A stretch of 36,291 bases of DNA, taken from positions 1-36,291 of the forward strand of contig CALBSG010000113.1 of NCBI GenBank assembly GCA_937927675.1. Reading direction: 5' to 3'. This document shows, in pieces, positions 15,819-23,491 of this stretch (position 1 is the stretch's first letter; each line of letters begins with the position of its first letter). The notes below the pieces were generated by a model. The model was not told the DNA's origin. It did no database searches and worked only from the letters and a program-made list of their open reading frames with translations. The position numbers and the translations under genes are program-made. Source of the stretch: an uncultured Paracoccaceae bacterium (GTDB lineage Bacteria; Pseudomonadota; Alphaproteobacteria; Rhodobacterales; Rhodobacteraceae).

Positions 15819-16213
15819 CCCATGAAATCCTGCACCCCAAACATTGGAAACCGGCGCGGGGCTATGCCAATGGCGTGGCCGCCGAGGGGCGGATGGTGTT
15901 CACCGGCGGTCTGATCGGCTGGAACGCGAATTGCGAATTCGAGACGGACGATTTCGTGGAACAGGTGGCGCAGGCGCTGCGCTCTATCGTTGAGGTTTTG
16001 GCCGAGGCGGGGGCAAAGCCCGAACATCTGGTGCGCCTGACCTGGTATGTCACCGACAAGAACGAATATCTGTCCAATCTCAAAGGTTTGGGCGTGGTTT
16101 ATAAAGAGATCATCGGGCGTACCTATCCGGCCATGGCGCTGGTGCAGGTCGTGGCCTTGGTCGAGGATCGCGCCAAGGTGGAGATCGAGGCCACCGCCGT
16201 TATTCCGAAGTAA
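15815..16213 (+). CDS. RidA/YjgF-family protein lacking the canonical arginine
   Basis: A 132-residue member of the Rid family (trimeric, chorismate mutase-like fold), with the C-terminal signature AKVEIEATAVI at about 120-130 and GRMVFTGGLIGWN near 25-37. Archetypal RidA hydrolyses reactive enamines and imines using an Arg in the PxRxxV segment (Arg105 of E. coli RidA). Here the matching segment is YPAMALVQV (104-112), with Met107 at that place, so it belongs with the Rid groups lacking the Arg and classic deaminase activity cannot be assumed. The pathway makes a cyclic enamine-like 2-amino-oxocyclohexene CoA intermediate, a natural target. ATGA overlap with the thioesterase. Confidence 0.88.
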   Translation: MTHEILHPKHWKPARGYANGVAAEGRMVFTGGLIGWNANCEFETDDFVEQVAQALRSIVEVLAEAGAKPEHLVRLTWYVTDKNEYLSNLKGLGVVYKEIIGRTYPAMALVQVVALVEDRAKVEIEATAVIPK

Positions 16214-16259
16214 CAAACGACCCTGGGAAAACCAGGGCGCCATCAGGGGAGGAATTGCC

Positions 16260-17873
16260 ATGCTGGGACCGTCCGGCCATATCGACACGTTTACCCGCGA
16301 CCGCCTGCCGCCCCCCGCCGAGTGGCCGGAGTTTCTGCTGGAGCGGTTTCAGTACCCCGATTACATCAACGCCGCCGTCGAACTGACGGATCGGATGGTG
16401 GAAAAGGGCTTTGGCGACCATACGGCGCTGATCGGCAATGGCCGGCTGCGGACCTATAAAGAGCTTGCTGATTGGACCAATCGGATCGCTCATGTTTTGG
16501 TCGAAGATTACGGCGTAAAGCCCGGAAATCGTGTGATGATCCGCTCTGCCAACAATCCGGCCATGGTGGCCTGCTGGCTGGCGGCGACCAAGGCGGGCGC
16601 GGTGGTGGTGAACACCATGCCGATGCTGCGCGCGGGCGAACTTGGCCAGATTGTCGACAAGGGCGAGATCGGTCTTGCGCTGTGCGATACGCGGCTGATG
16701 GATGAGATGGTGGCCTGCGCCAAACATTCAAAATACCTGCGGACGGTCGTCGGGTTCGATGGCACGGCGAACCATGATGCCGAGTTGGATCGGCTGGCTT
16801 TGGGCAAATCGGTACGCTTTACCGCCCCGCCCGTGGGCCGCGATGATGTTGCGCTGATCGGCTTTACCTCTGGCACCACGGGTGAACCGAAAGGCGCGAT
16901 GGCCTTCCACCGTGATTTGCTGATCATCGCGGATGGTTATGCCAAGGAAGTGCTGGGCGTGACGCCTGACGATGTGTTTGTGGGCTCGCCCCCCTTGGCC
17001 TTTACTTTTGGTCTGGGTGGGCTTGCGGTGTTCCCATTGCGCTTTGGCGCGGCGGCAGCACTTTTGGAACAGGCCAGTCCGCCGAACATGATCGAGATCA
17101 TTCAGACCCATAAGGCCACGGTGTGCTTTACCGCCCCCACGGCGTACCGGGTGATGCTGAAGGCGATGGATGAAGGGGCCGATCTGTCATCGCTGCGTGC
17201 GGCGGTTTCGGCAGGCGAAACCCTGCCCGCGCCGGTTTATGACGAATGGATGAGCAAGACCGGCAAGCCGATGCTGGATGGTATTGGCGCGACCGAGATG
17301 TTGCATATCTTCCTGACCAACCGCTTTGACGATCACCGCCCCGCCTGCACGGGCCGCCCGGTGACGGGCTACGAGGCGCGGATCGTTGATGAAAATATGG
17401 CCGAATTGCCGCGCGGGGAGGTTGGCCGTCTGGCGGTGCGCGGACCGACCGGGTGCCGTTATCTTGCCGATGCACGGCAGGCAAAATATGTCCGCGACGG
17501 CTGGAACCTGACGGGCGACAGTTTTTGGCAGGATGAGGAGGGGCGGTTCCACTTTGCCGCCCGGTCTGACGATATGATCATCTCGGCCGGCTACAACATC
17601 GCCGGGCCAGAGGTGGAGGCGGCCCTGCTGTCGCACCCGGATGTCGCCGAATGTGCGGTGATCGGCGCGCCGGATGAAGAGCGCGGCATGATCGTTGAGG
17701 CGCACGTCGTTCTGGCCGAGGGGCGGGTGGGCGATGCCTTGATGGTCAAGCTGCTGCAAGACCATGTGAAAATGACCATTGCGCCCTATAAATACCCCCG
17801 CAAGGTGGTCTTTGTGCAGGGCTTGCCCAAAACCCAGACCGGCAAGATCCAGCGCTTTAAGTTGAAGCAGTAG
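16260..17873 (+). CDS. 2-Aminobenzoate-CoA ligase (benzoate-CoA ligase family)
   Basis: A 537-residue adenylate-forming enzyme that activates an aromatic acid with ATP and CoA. The ATP-binding loop GFTSGTTGEPKGAM is at about 201-214, FVGSPPLAFTFGLGG near 240-254, DGIGATEMLHIF near 339-350, the hinge region SDDMIISAGYNIAGPEVE near 438-455 and the C-terminal KTQTGKIQRFKLKQ with the conserved catalytic Lys. It fits the 2-aminobenzoate-CoA ligases, and the operon's 2-aminobenzoyl-CoA monooxygenase/reductase supports anthranilate as substrate. The start has a GGGGAGGA ribosome site; about 46 bp separate it from the RidA-family gene. It supplies the first intermediate of the pathway though it is last in the operon. 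Confidence 0.9.
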   Translation: MLGPSGHIDTFTRDRLPPPAEWPEFLLERFQYPDYINAAVELTDRMVEKGFGDHTALIGNGRLRTYKELADWTNRIAHVLVEDYGVKPGNRVMIRSANNPAMVACWLAATKAGAVVVNTMPMLRAGELGQIVDKGEIGLALCDTRLMDEMVACAKHSKYLRTVVGFDGTANHDAELDRLALGKSVRFTAPPVGRDDVALIGFTSGTTGEPKGAMAFHRDLLIIADGYAKEVLGVTPDDVFVGSPPLAFTFGLGGLAVFPLRFGAAAALLEQASPPNMIEIIQTHKATVCFTAPTAYRVMLKAMDEGADLSSLRAAVSAGETLPAPVYDEWMSKTGKPMLDGIGATEMLHIFLTNRFDDHRPACTGRPVTGYEARIVDENMAELPRGEVGRLAVRGPTGCRYLADARQAKYVRDGWNLTGDSFWQDEEGRFHFAARSDDMIISAGYNIAGPEVEAALLSHPDVAECAVIGAPDEERGMIVEAHVVLAEGRVGDALMVKLLQDHVKMTIAPYKYPRKVVFVQGLPKTQTGKIQRFKLKQ

Positions 17874-17888
17874 GCCCAAGGGGCGGTG

Positions 17889-18206
17889 CTAATGCACTGG
17901 CTGTCGGTCGCGGCGGATCGGCCAGCCGGGGCGCAACGCCAGGGTCAAGGGCACGGGCAGGCAGCGCACCGTCTGCACCAGACGATGCTCGCGGTAGCGC
18001 GGGTCTTGCAAAATGGCGGCGGGCAAAAGCGCGGGGTTGAACCGGGGGTCTTGGCGCTCCTCCACCTCGACCCGGTGCCAGCGCCCGCGGCGCGGCGCCG
18101 TTGGATCTGCTAGAAATTGTGCGCGCAGCACCGCCTCGCGCAGCTTGAGCCGCGCAATTTCAGCCCGGATTTCGGCCAGCTCATCGGCCAGAGCAAGGTT
18201 CAACAT
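17889..18206 (-). CDS. Small uncharacterised protein
   Basis: A 105-residue frame not assigned to a known family. The start at MLNLALADELAEIRAEIARL is chosen because AAAAGG lies about seven bases upstream; a longer start at 18317 adds Cys- and His-rich residues with no obvious support. Residues about 3-30 form a probable helix or short coiled coil rich in Leu, Glu, Ala and Arg. The rest is rich in Arg, Pro and Val (RRGRWHRVEVEERQDPRFNP). It is convergent with the ligase and divergent from the PIMT gene, and has no visible operon partner. Confidence 0.6.
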   Translation of the reverse strand: MLNLALADELAEIRAEIARLKLREAVLRAQFLADPTAPRRGRWHRVEVEERQDPRFNPALLPAAILQDPRYREHRLVQTVRCLPVPLTLALRPGWPIRRDRQPVH

Positions 18207-18391
18207 CACAATACCTTTTGAAAAGCACATACAATGCGCGCAGGATTTCCCCAGAAGGGTTAAAAAATCCTCCTGTGTTTGGGGGTGGATTGACGCAACG
18301 ATGCGCGCTTTGGCCATATTGTCCCGTTGCCCCTGCGCGCGCGCTGTGGCAAGACGATCAGACGCTGACCCACTTGCCTAAAGGTATGCAG

Positions 18392-19045
18392 ATGAGCCCC
18401 TATTCCGCCCGCCGCGTGATGATGGTTGACACGCAGGTTCGCCCGCATGACGTGACGAAGTTCCCGATCATCGAAGCCATGCTCGCGATCCCGCGCGAGG
18501 TCTATGTGCCAAGCGCCAAGCGCGAAGCGGCCTATATGGGCGAAAACTTGGGCTTGGGCGGCAATCGCGTGATGCTGGAGGCCCGGACGCTGGGCAAGAT
18601 GCTGGATGCCTTGGACATTCAGCCCGGTGAGCGGGTTCTCGATCTGGGTTGCGGCCTTGGCTATTCCTCTGCGGTCATTTCCCGCATGGCAGGCACCGTG
18701 GTGGCGGTCGAAGACGACGAGAGCTTGGCCGCCGAGGCGAAAGCCGTGCTGGCGGCTGAATGCGTGGACAATGTCACCGTCGTGGCCGGACCTTTGTCGG
18801 CGGGCTGTGCCAAATCCGGTCCTTATGATGCCATCGCAGTGCAGGGTGGGGTCGAAACCCTGCCGCAGGCGCTGCTTGATCAATTGAAAGACGGTGGGCG
18901 TATCGCTGCCTTGTTCATGGATGGTCCCTTGGGCGCGATGAAGATCGGCCACAAGGCAGGTGGCAAGGTGGTGTGGCGGTTTGCCTTCAATGCCGCTGCG
19001 CCGGTCATTTCAGGTTTTGCGGCTCGACACGAATTCACTTTTTAG
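18392..19045 (+). CDS. Protein-L-isoaspartate O-methyltransferase family protein
   Basis: A 217-residue SAM-dependent methyltransferase. The SAM-binding motif LDLGCGLGYSSAV is at about 83-95, followed by VVAVEDDESLAAEA and YDAIAVQGGVETLPQALLDQLKDGG as later Rossmann strands. It is of the PIMT family, which repairs isoaspartyl residues, but the family's N-terminal substrate motifs are weak. The start at 18392 is preferred over an ATG six bases upstream because TAAAGG is then at a usual distance. It lies 96 bp before the tolC-type gene, a pairing common in Rhodobacteraceae. Whether it truly repairs isoaspartate is uncertain. Confidence 0.85.
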   Translation: MSPYSARRVMMVDTQVRPHDVTKFPIIEAMLAIPREVYVPSAKREAAYMGENLGLGGNRVMLEARTLGKMLDALDIQPGERVLDLGCGLGYSSAVISRMAGTVVAVEDDESLAAEAKAVLAAECVDNVTVVAGPLSAGCAKSGPYDAIAVQGGVETLPQALLDQLKDGGRIAALFMDGPLGAMKIGHKAGGKVVWRFAFNAAAPVISGFAARHEFTF

Positions 19046-19141
19046 AATATGACTGCCGTCAGCCCCGTGTCCGATCTTATTTTCGTTGTGGATAAGTCAG
19101 GTTTGGGGCAGGGTTGGCAGGAAACAATATAGGCGACAATC

Positions 19142-20521
19142 ATGCGGAAGTTCCTGAAACTTATGGGAGTTGTGGCGGGCGTGGCCCTGTCTGCTCCTGT
19201 TGCGCAGGCCGAAACACTCGCTGATGCGCTGGTGTCAGCCTACAAGACGTCGAACCTCTTGGATCAGAATCAGGCCGTGCTGCGGGCTGCGGATGAAGAC
19301 GCCGCGATTGCGGTCGCCAATCTTCGCCCGGTGCTGAACTTTGTCGCAGCGGGCGGCTGGCGGCGGTATGATGGCACGGTCAGGCCGTTTGGCACGCCGA
19401 TTAACTCGCAAAACTCCTCCAGTCTTGAGCTGTCGGCTCAGGTCGTGCTGTGGGCGGGTGGTCGCGGCAAACTGGCCGTTGAAACCGCGCGCGAGCAGGT
19501 CTTGGCCACCCGCGCCGCTTTGGTGAATGTCGAACAGCAGGTGCTGCTGTCGGCGGTGTCCGCCTATGTTGACGTCCAGTTGCAACAGGAAATCGTGGCG
19601 CTGCGGCAATCGAACGTCCGCGTTATCACGCAGGAAATGCGCGCGGCCAAAGACCGGTTTGACGTGGGCGAGGTGACGCAGACCGACGTCTCGCTGGCCG
19701 AAGCCGCTCTGGCTGCATCGAATGCCAATCTGGCGGCCGCGCAAGGCCAGCTGATGGTGGCGCGCGAGCGGTTCAAGGCCGTCATCGGCCATTACCCCGG
19801 CGATCTGGCCCGGCGCCCGGCGCCGCCGGCCCTGCCGAAGTCGCTGGAGGCGGCGAAGTCCATCGCGGAACGTGGCCATCCGGTGATCATTCAAAGCCAA
19901 CATCAGGTAAGCGCCGCCGAGTTGGGCGTGAAAACCGCCGCCAAGAGCTTTGGGCCGGTGCTGTCGGGTTCGCTTAACCTGAGCAAGGACACCGAAACCG
20001 GCTATGCCTCGGTCGGGACCGGCCTGCAGCTGAGCCAGACGGTCTATTCCGGCGGCAAGAATGCGGCCAGCTATCGCCGCGCCATTGCGGGCAAGGATCA
20101 GGCCCAAGCCGGGCTGCTGCAAGCCGTGGTCGAGGTGAGCGAAGCTGTTGGTCAGTCTTGGGCGCAGCTGTCCGTTGCGCATGCCTCGATCGAAGCTGGG
20201 CGTCAGCAGGTCGACGCGTCGCAAAAGGCGTTTGAAGGCGTGCGTGAAGAGGCCAAACTGGGCGCGCGCACCACGCTGGATGTGCTGAATGCCGAGCAGG
20301 ATCTGTTGTCGGCCCGCGCCTCGCGGCTGGAAGCCGAGGCGAACCGCTATGTCGGCGTCTATCAGGTCTTGTCCTCGATGGGCCAGTTGACGGCGGAAAA
20401 GCTGAACCTGGGCGTGCCGACCTTTGACCCCGAGGCCTATTACAATGCGGTCAAAGATGCTCCGGCGCACACGGCGCGCGGCAAGGCTTTGGACCGGATC
20501 TTGGAAAAGATTGCGGATTAA
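19142..20521 (+). CDS. tolC: TolC-family outer membrane efflux protein
   Basis: A 459-residue outer membrane channel. A signal peptide with cleavage after VAQA is seen at residues 1-23 (MRKFLKLMGVVAGVALSAPV then AQA). Two repeated halves with long coiled-coil helices and Ala/Gln-rich heptads follow: TDVSLAEAALAASNANLAAA near 181-200 and TTLDVLNAEQDLLSARASRL near 378-397, the repeat signature of TolC/OprM. It would form the exit duct for type I secretion or RND-type pumps; no inner-membrane partner is adjacent. A strong terminator follows the stop. Confidence 0.92.
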   Translation: MRKFLKLMGVVAGVALSAPVAQAETLADALVSAYKTSNLLDQNQAVLRAADEDAAIAVANLRPVLNFVAAGGWRRYDGTVRPFGTPINSQNSSSLELSAQVVLWAGGRGKLAVETAREQVLATRAALVNVEQQVLLSAVSAYVDVQLQQEIVALRQSNVRVITQEMRAAKDRFDVGEVTQTDVSLAEAALAASNANLAAAQGQLMVARERFKAVIGHYPGDLARRPAPPALPKSLEAAKSIAERGHPVIIQSQHQVSAAELGVKTAAKSFGPVLSGSLNLSKDTETGYASVGTGLQLSQTVYSGGKNAASYRRAIAGKDQAQAGLLQAVVEVSEAVGQSWAQLSVAHASIEAGRQQVDASQKAFEGVREEAKLGARTTLDVLNAEQDLLSARASRLEAEANRYVGVYQVLSSMGQLTAEKLNLGVPTFDPEAYYNAVKDAPAHTARGKALDRILEKIAD

Positions 20522-20542
20522 CCTTTTGCAACATTTCCCAAG

Positions 20543-20569
20543 AAGGCCCGCCATAGAGCGGGCCTTTTT
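20543..20569 (+). terminator. Intrinsic terminator after tolC
   Basis: A stem AAGGCCCGC / GCGGGCCTT with a six-base loop is followed by a TTTTT run, 20 bp after the tolC stop codon and before the PopZ-like gene. Confidence 0.85.
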
Positions 20570-20640
20570 CTTGTGCGTTAGGGCCGGTCGGGTTAAGGTC
20601 TTGCCACCCCCGCAAGGGACTAGAACAGGTAGATGTTGCC

Positions 20641-21453
20641 ATGTCAGACGCGTTGAACACCCTCGAAGTCGAAGATGTGCTGTCGTCCATCCGGCGACTC
20701 GTTTCAGATGACATCCGGCCCATGCTGCGTGTTCAGGATCTGGGCGACACCGAAGCAAACAAGCTTATGCTGACGCCGGCCTTGCGGGTTGTGCCGTCTG
20801 AGGCAGAGGCGCCGGAGCGGGGGCTTGAGGCTGTGGTCGCCGCGCTGAGCGCCGGGGTGGCGCAGCAGGATGCGGAATGGGAGCCTGAGACGGGCGATCT
20901 GTCGATGGCCGCCGAGGGCATCGCCGAGGTGGTCGAGGCGGGCATCTGGGAAGATGCGCCGGTGATCGAAGACTATGCCGCGCCGCTTGATTTCGTGTCC
21001 TCCCGCCGGACTTCCACGGACGATATGCCCGAGACGCAGGTCGAGGCGCAGCCATCCGAGGCCGCTGAACGCGCGGCAGACCAGCCTCTGCGCGGGTGGG
21101 CGCAATCGGCCGGGGCAGAGGACACGGATGCACCGCGCCCCGATCCGATGACCCGCACCCCGGAAGAACCTGACACGGGTTGGGCCGATGCCGCCGAGGC
21201 TGCGGTGTTGCAAGAGTTGCAGGGCTCCGCTGCGCAAGCTGCGTTTGATCCGCCCTATGGCAGCGATGAATTTGTCCTGAACGACAGCGATGCGCCGGAA
21301 CTGCCCGTCGATGAGGCCATGCTGCGCGAGATTGTGCGTGACGTTCTGCGCGAAGAGTTGCAGGGCCGGTTGGGCGAACGGATCACCCGCAACATCCGCA
21401 AACTGGTGCGGGCCGAGATTGCGCGGGTGGTCGCCTCAGAAGATCTGATCTGA
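20641..21453 (+). CDS. Acidic PopZ-like (DUF2497-like) protein
   Basis: A 270-residue protein with three visible parts. The N-terminal segment VEDVLSSIRRLVSDD (about 10-24) resembles the first helix of PopZ-type polar organising proteins. The middle (about 30-225) is acidic, rich in Glu, Ala and Pro, and probably disordered. The C-terminal segment (about 232-268, LREIVRDVLREELQGRLGER then ITRNIRKLVRAEIARVV) is amphipathic helices, like the PopZ oligomerisation domain. In alphaproteobacteria PopZ forms a pole matrix that anchors chromosome origins and regulators. The link rests on layout and the N-terminal helix; a less specific assembly protein is possible. Its position after tolC matches many Rhodobacteraceae. 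Confidence 0.6.
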   Translation: MSDALNTLEVEDVLSSIRRLVSDDIRPMLRVQDLGDTEANKLMLTPALRVVPSEAEAPERGLEAVVAALSAGVAQQDAEWEPETGDLSMAAEGIAEVVEAGIWEDAPVIEDYAAPLDFVSSRRTSTDDMPETQVEAQPSEAAERAADQPLRGWAQSAGAEDTDAPRPDPMTRTPEEPDTGWADAAEAAVLQELQGSAAQAAFDPPYGSDEFVLNDSDAPELPVDEAMLREIVRDVLREELQGRLGERITRNIRKLVRAEIARVVASEDLI

Positions 21454-21484
21454 CCGCGCTGACCAAACGGCGGGCAGACATGAA

Positions 21485-21508
21485 AAAAGCGCCCCGCGGG
21501 GCGCTTTT
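21485..21508. terminator. Bidirectional terminator palindrome
   Basis: AAAAGCGCCCCG followed by CGGGGCGCTTTT is a perfect 24-bp palindrome with A and T runs on its two sides. It lies between the convergent PopZ-like gene and the small gene at 21538-21864, and can end transcription from both. Confidence 0.85.
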
Positions 21509-21537
21509 GCGTTTGGCCTGTGCTGAGTGGCGCAGGA

Positions 21538-21864
21538 TCAGGCGGCTTCGGCCTGTTCCATCTCCATCGCATGGCGACGTTCGGATTCTTCGCGGCTCAG
21601 GGCCACGCTGGTGCGGACGCCTTTGGAGACAAACTCCATCAGGCCTTTGACCACACGCTCGTTCGGGTCGATCCCGGCGCAGGACAGCACTTCACGGCCA
21701 TCGCGCGAGCGCGCCCAACGGGCGATCTGATCCGGCCCGTTGCCGTATTTTTTGTCGTCGGCGATGGCATCATCCAGCGCAGCCAACACCACAGCCGCAA
21801 AAAGCTTGCGGGCGCGCTGGCCTTGTTCAAAGTTAAATGCCGTGCTGTCGATGGAATCGAGCAT
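21538..21864 (-). CDS. Small conserved Rhodobacteraceae protein (DUF6280-like)
   Basis: A 108-residue soluble protein. The start at MLDSIDSTAFNFEQG is preferred to a longer frame from 21972, which passes through an AT-rich, promoter-like stretch. KLFAAVVLAALDDAIADDKK and GPDQIARWARSRDGREVLSC are conserved in related small proteins of this order as far as I recall. The C-terminus is a charged helix (SREESERRHAMEMEQAEAA). Function is not known. It is divergent from efp with a 213-bp gap. Confidence 0.7.
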   Translation of the reverse strand: MLDSIDSTAFNFEQGQRARKLFAAVVLAALDDAIADDKKYGNGPDQIARWARSRDGREVLSCAGIDPNERVVKGLMEFVSKGVRTSVALSREESERRHAMEMEQAEAA

Positions 21865-22077
21865 GCTCGTGATCCTGTTCTTGCTCTTGTCTTTCTCGCG
21901 TTCCGTGCTTGTAACGCTTTCGTAACGATTCGGTCCCTCATCTTTCGAATAACAGCCATGCGCCCAGCGCATAGGTCGAAAAGACAGCTACCGTATCTAG
22001 TCTGCTTGCTTGCGACGGATCGGCCATATATAGGGGGCGTCCAATCTATTTCAACCTTTTGACAAGGTTTAGCCACA

Positions 22078-22641
22078 ATGGCCAAGATCAACGGAAACGA
22101 ACTGAAGCCCGGCACCATCATTGACCACGACGGTGGTCTTTGGGCAGCGGTGAAGGTCAACCACGTGAAACCCGGCAAGGGCGGGGCTTTTGCGCAAGCC
22201 GAACTGAAGAACCTGCGTGACGGCCGCAAGTTGAACGAGCGCTTCCGCTCGGAAGACAAGGTCGATCAGGTGGACCTTGAGATGAAGGACCAGCAGTTCC
22301 TTTATGAAACCGATGGCCGGTTGGTTTTCATGGACGCCGAAACCTACGAGCAGATCGAGTTGGACGCCGAGTTGTTGGGCGACCGCCGCCCGTTCTTGCA
22401 AGATGGCATGACCGTGTCGGTGCAGTATTACGGCGAAGAACCCTTGAACGTGAAGATCCCGCAAAAGGTGCAATGCCGCGTGGTCGAAACCGAACCGGTG
22501 CAGAACGGTCAGACCGCGTCCAAGTCCTATAAGCCTGCGGTTTTGGACAATGGCGTTCGCATCATGGTGCCGCCCTTCATCAACACCGATGAAGAGATCA
22601 TCGTGCATACCGAATTGATGGAATATTCCGAACGCGTCTAA
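22078..22641 (+). CDS. efp: Translation elongation factor P
   Basis: A 187-residue protein of standard EF-P length with three beta-barrel domains. EF-P binds between the P and E sites and relieves stalling at polyproline stretches. The loop HVKPGKGGAF at 29-38 holds Lys34, the usual modification site. The C-terminal NGVRIMVPPFINTDEEIIVH matches the third domain. The start has only a weak AAGG about 11 bases upstream. The upstream gap has a TATATA box near 22027-22032 as a possible -10; the -35 is unclear. Confidence 0.95.
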   Translation: MAKINGNELKPGTIIDHDGGLWAAVKVNHVKPGKGGAFAQAELKNLRDGRKLNERFRSEDKVDQVDLEMKDQQFLYETDGRLVFMDAETYEQIELDAELLGDRRPFLQDGMTVSVQYYGEEPLNVKIPQKVQCRVVETEPVQNGQTASKSYKPAVLDNGVRIMVPPFINTDEEIIVHTELMEYSERV

Positions 22642-22695
22642 CCGCGCGGGGATCAGAGTTTTGCATAACTCCGGTCCGGAAAATGGCACTGTTCC

Positions 22696-22723
22696 AAAGG
22701 TCGCCCAGTAGGGCGGCCTTTTT
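22696..22723. terminator. Terminator between efp and ygfZ
   Basis: A 10-bp stem AAGGTCGCCC / GGGCGGCCTT (one G-T pair) with an AGTA loop is followed by a T run on the plus strand; it lies between two convergent genes and ends efp transcription. Confidence 0.8.
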
Positions 22724-23478
22724 CATTCCTGCCAAAGCTGGGCAGATCCGGCCTGCATTGGCCCAAGCGCCTGATCCAGCCGCAGATAGGCCAGAGCCTT
22801 GCCCCCGGATTGGGTGAAAATCTGCCCGACGGCGCGGTCTTGCGCGGTGATCGGCGTGCCGATTGGGGCGGCGCCCTCAATGGCGACCTGAACCAACCCT
22901 TTGCGCAATTCGGTCTTGTGCTTCATGCGGGCGGTGACTTCTTGACCCACATAGCAGCCTTTGCGGAAATTCACGCCGTTCAGCCGCTCAAAGCCGTTTT
23001 CAAGAAGGTAGCTTTCGTTCGGGATCAACTCGATGCCGGTTTCCGGGATGATATGGGCGACACGGAGGGCGTCCCAGTCGATCAGGGGGGCGGTGCCATG
23101 CGCGCCATAGGCACGCCAGCCCAGACCTGCATGGCGGGGGTCGGGCAGGGCGCCTGCGGGTGCTTCGCCCAACCCGCGGGTAACAGCCAGATCCGTCGGG
23201 TTTATTTGCACATCCGCGCGCAGGCGATACATCGACAGACGCTGAACCGTGGCGGCGGCGACGGTGTCTTTGATGTCCAGCAGCCGCGCCGCGCCGGTAT
23301 TCACCACAAAGAAATCAGCCAGATATTTGCCCTGCGGGGTCAGCAAGGCAGCCCAGACAAGCCCCGGCCCCTTGGCCAAGGGCAAAACGTCATTCGACAC
23401 CAGACCCTGCAGGAACGGCAGCACATCCGCGCCGGACAGGGCAAACACGCGGCGGTCAGTGGCGGTTTCGCCCATCAT
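22723..23478 (-). CDS. ygfZ: YgfZ/GcvT-domain protein (Fe-S cluster-linked folate-binding protein)
   Basis: A 251-residue protein of the YgfZ family, related to the T-protein of glycine cleavage. The signature LNGVNFRKGCYVGQEVTARM is at about 164-183, including the conserved KGCYxGQE. YgfZ uses tetrahydrofolate to support assembly or repair of some Fe-S enzymes. A second ATG one codon downstream may be the start. It lies 13 bp after the ABC transporter gene on the same strand. Confidence 0.9.
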   Translation of the reverse strand: MMGETATDRRVFALSGADVLPFLQGLVSNDVLPLAKGPGLVWAALLTPQGKYLADFFVVNTGAARLLDIKDTVAAATVQRLSMYRLRADVQINPTDLAVTRGLGEAPAGALPDPRHAGLGWRAYGAHGTAPLIDWDALRVAHIIPETGIELIPNESYLLENGFERLNGVNFRKGCYVGQEVTARMKHKTELRKGLVQVAIEGAAPIGTPITAQDRAVGQIFTQSGGKALAYLRLDQALGPMQAGSAQLWQE

Positions 23479-23491
23479 TCAGCCCTCGATT

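Noticed and set aside
19235..20758. 507-codon minus-strand frame opposite tolC
   Set aside because: It is a shadow of the tolC gene with no family motifs, and it crosses the tolC terminator.
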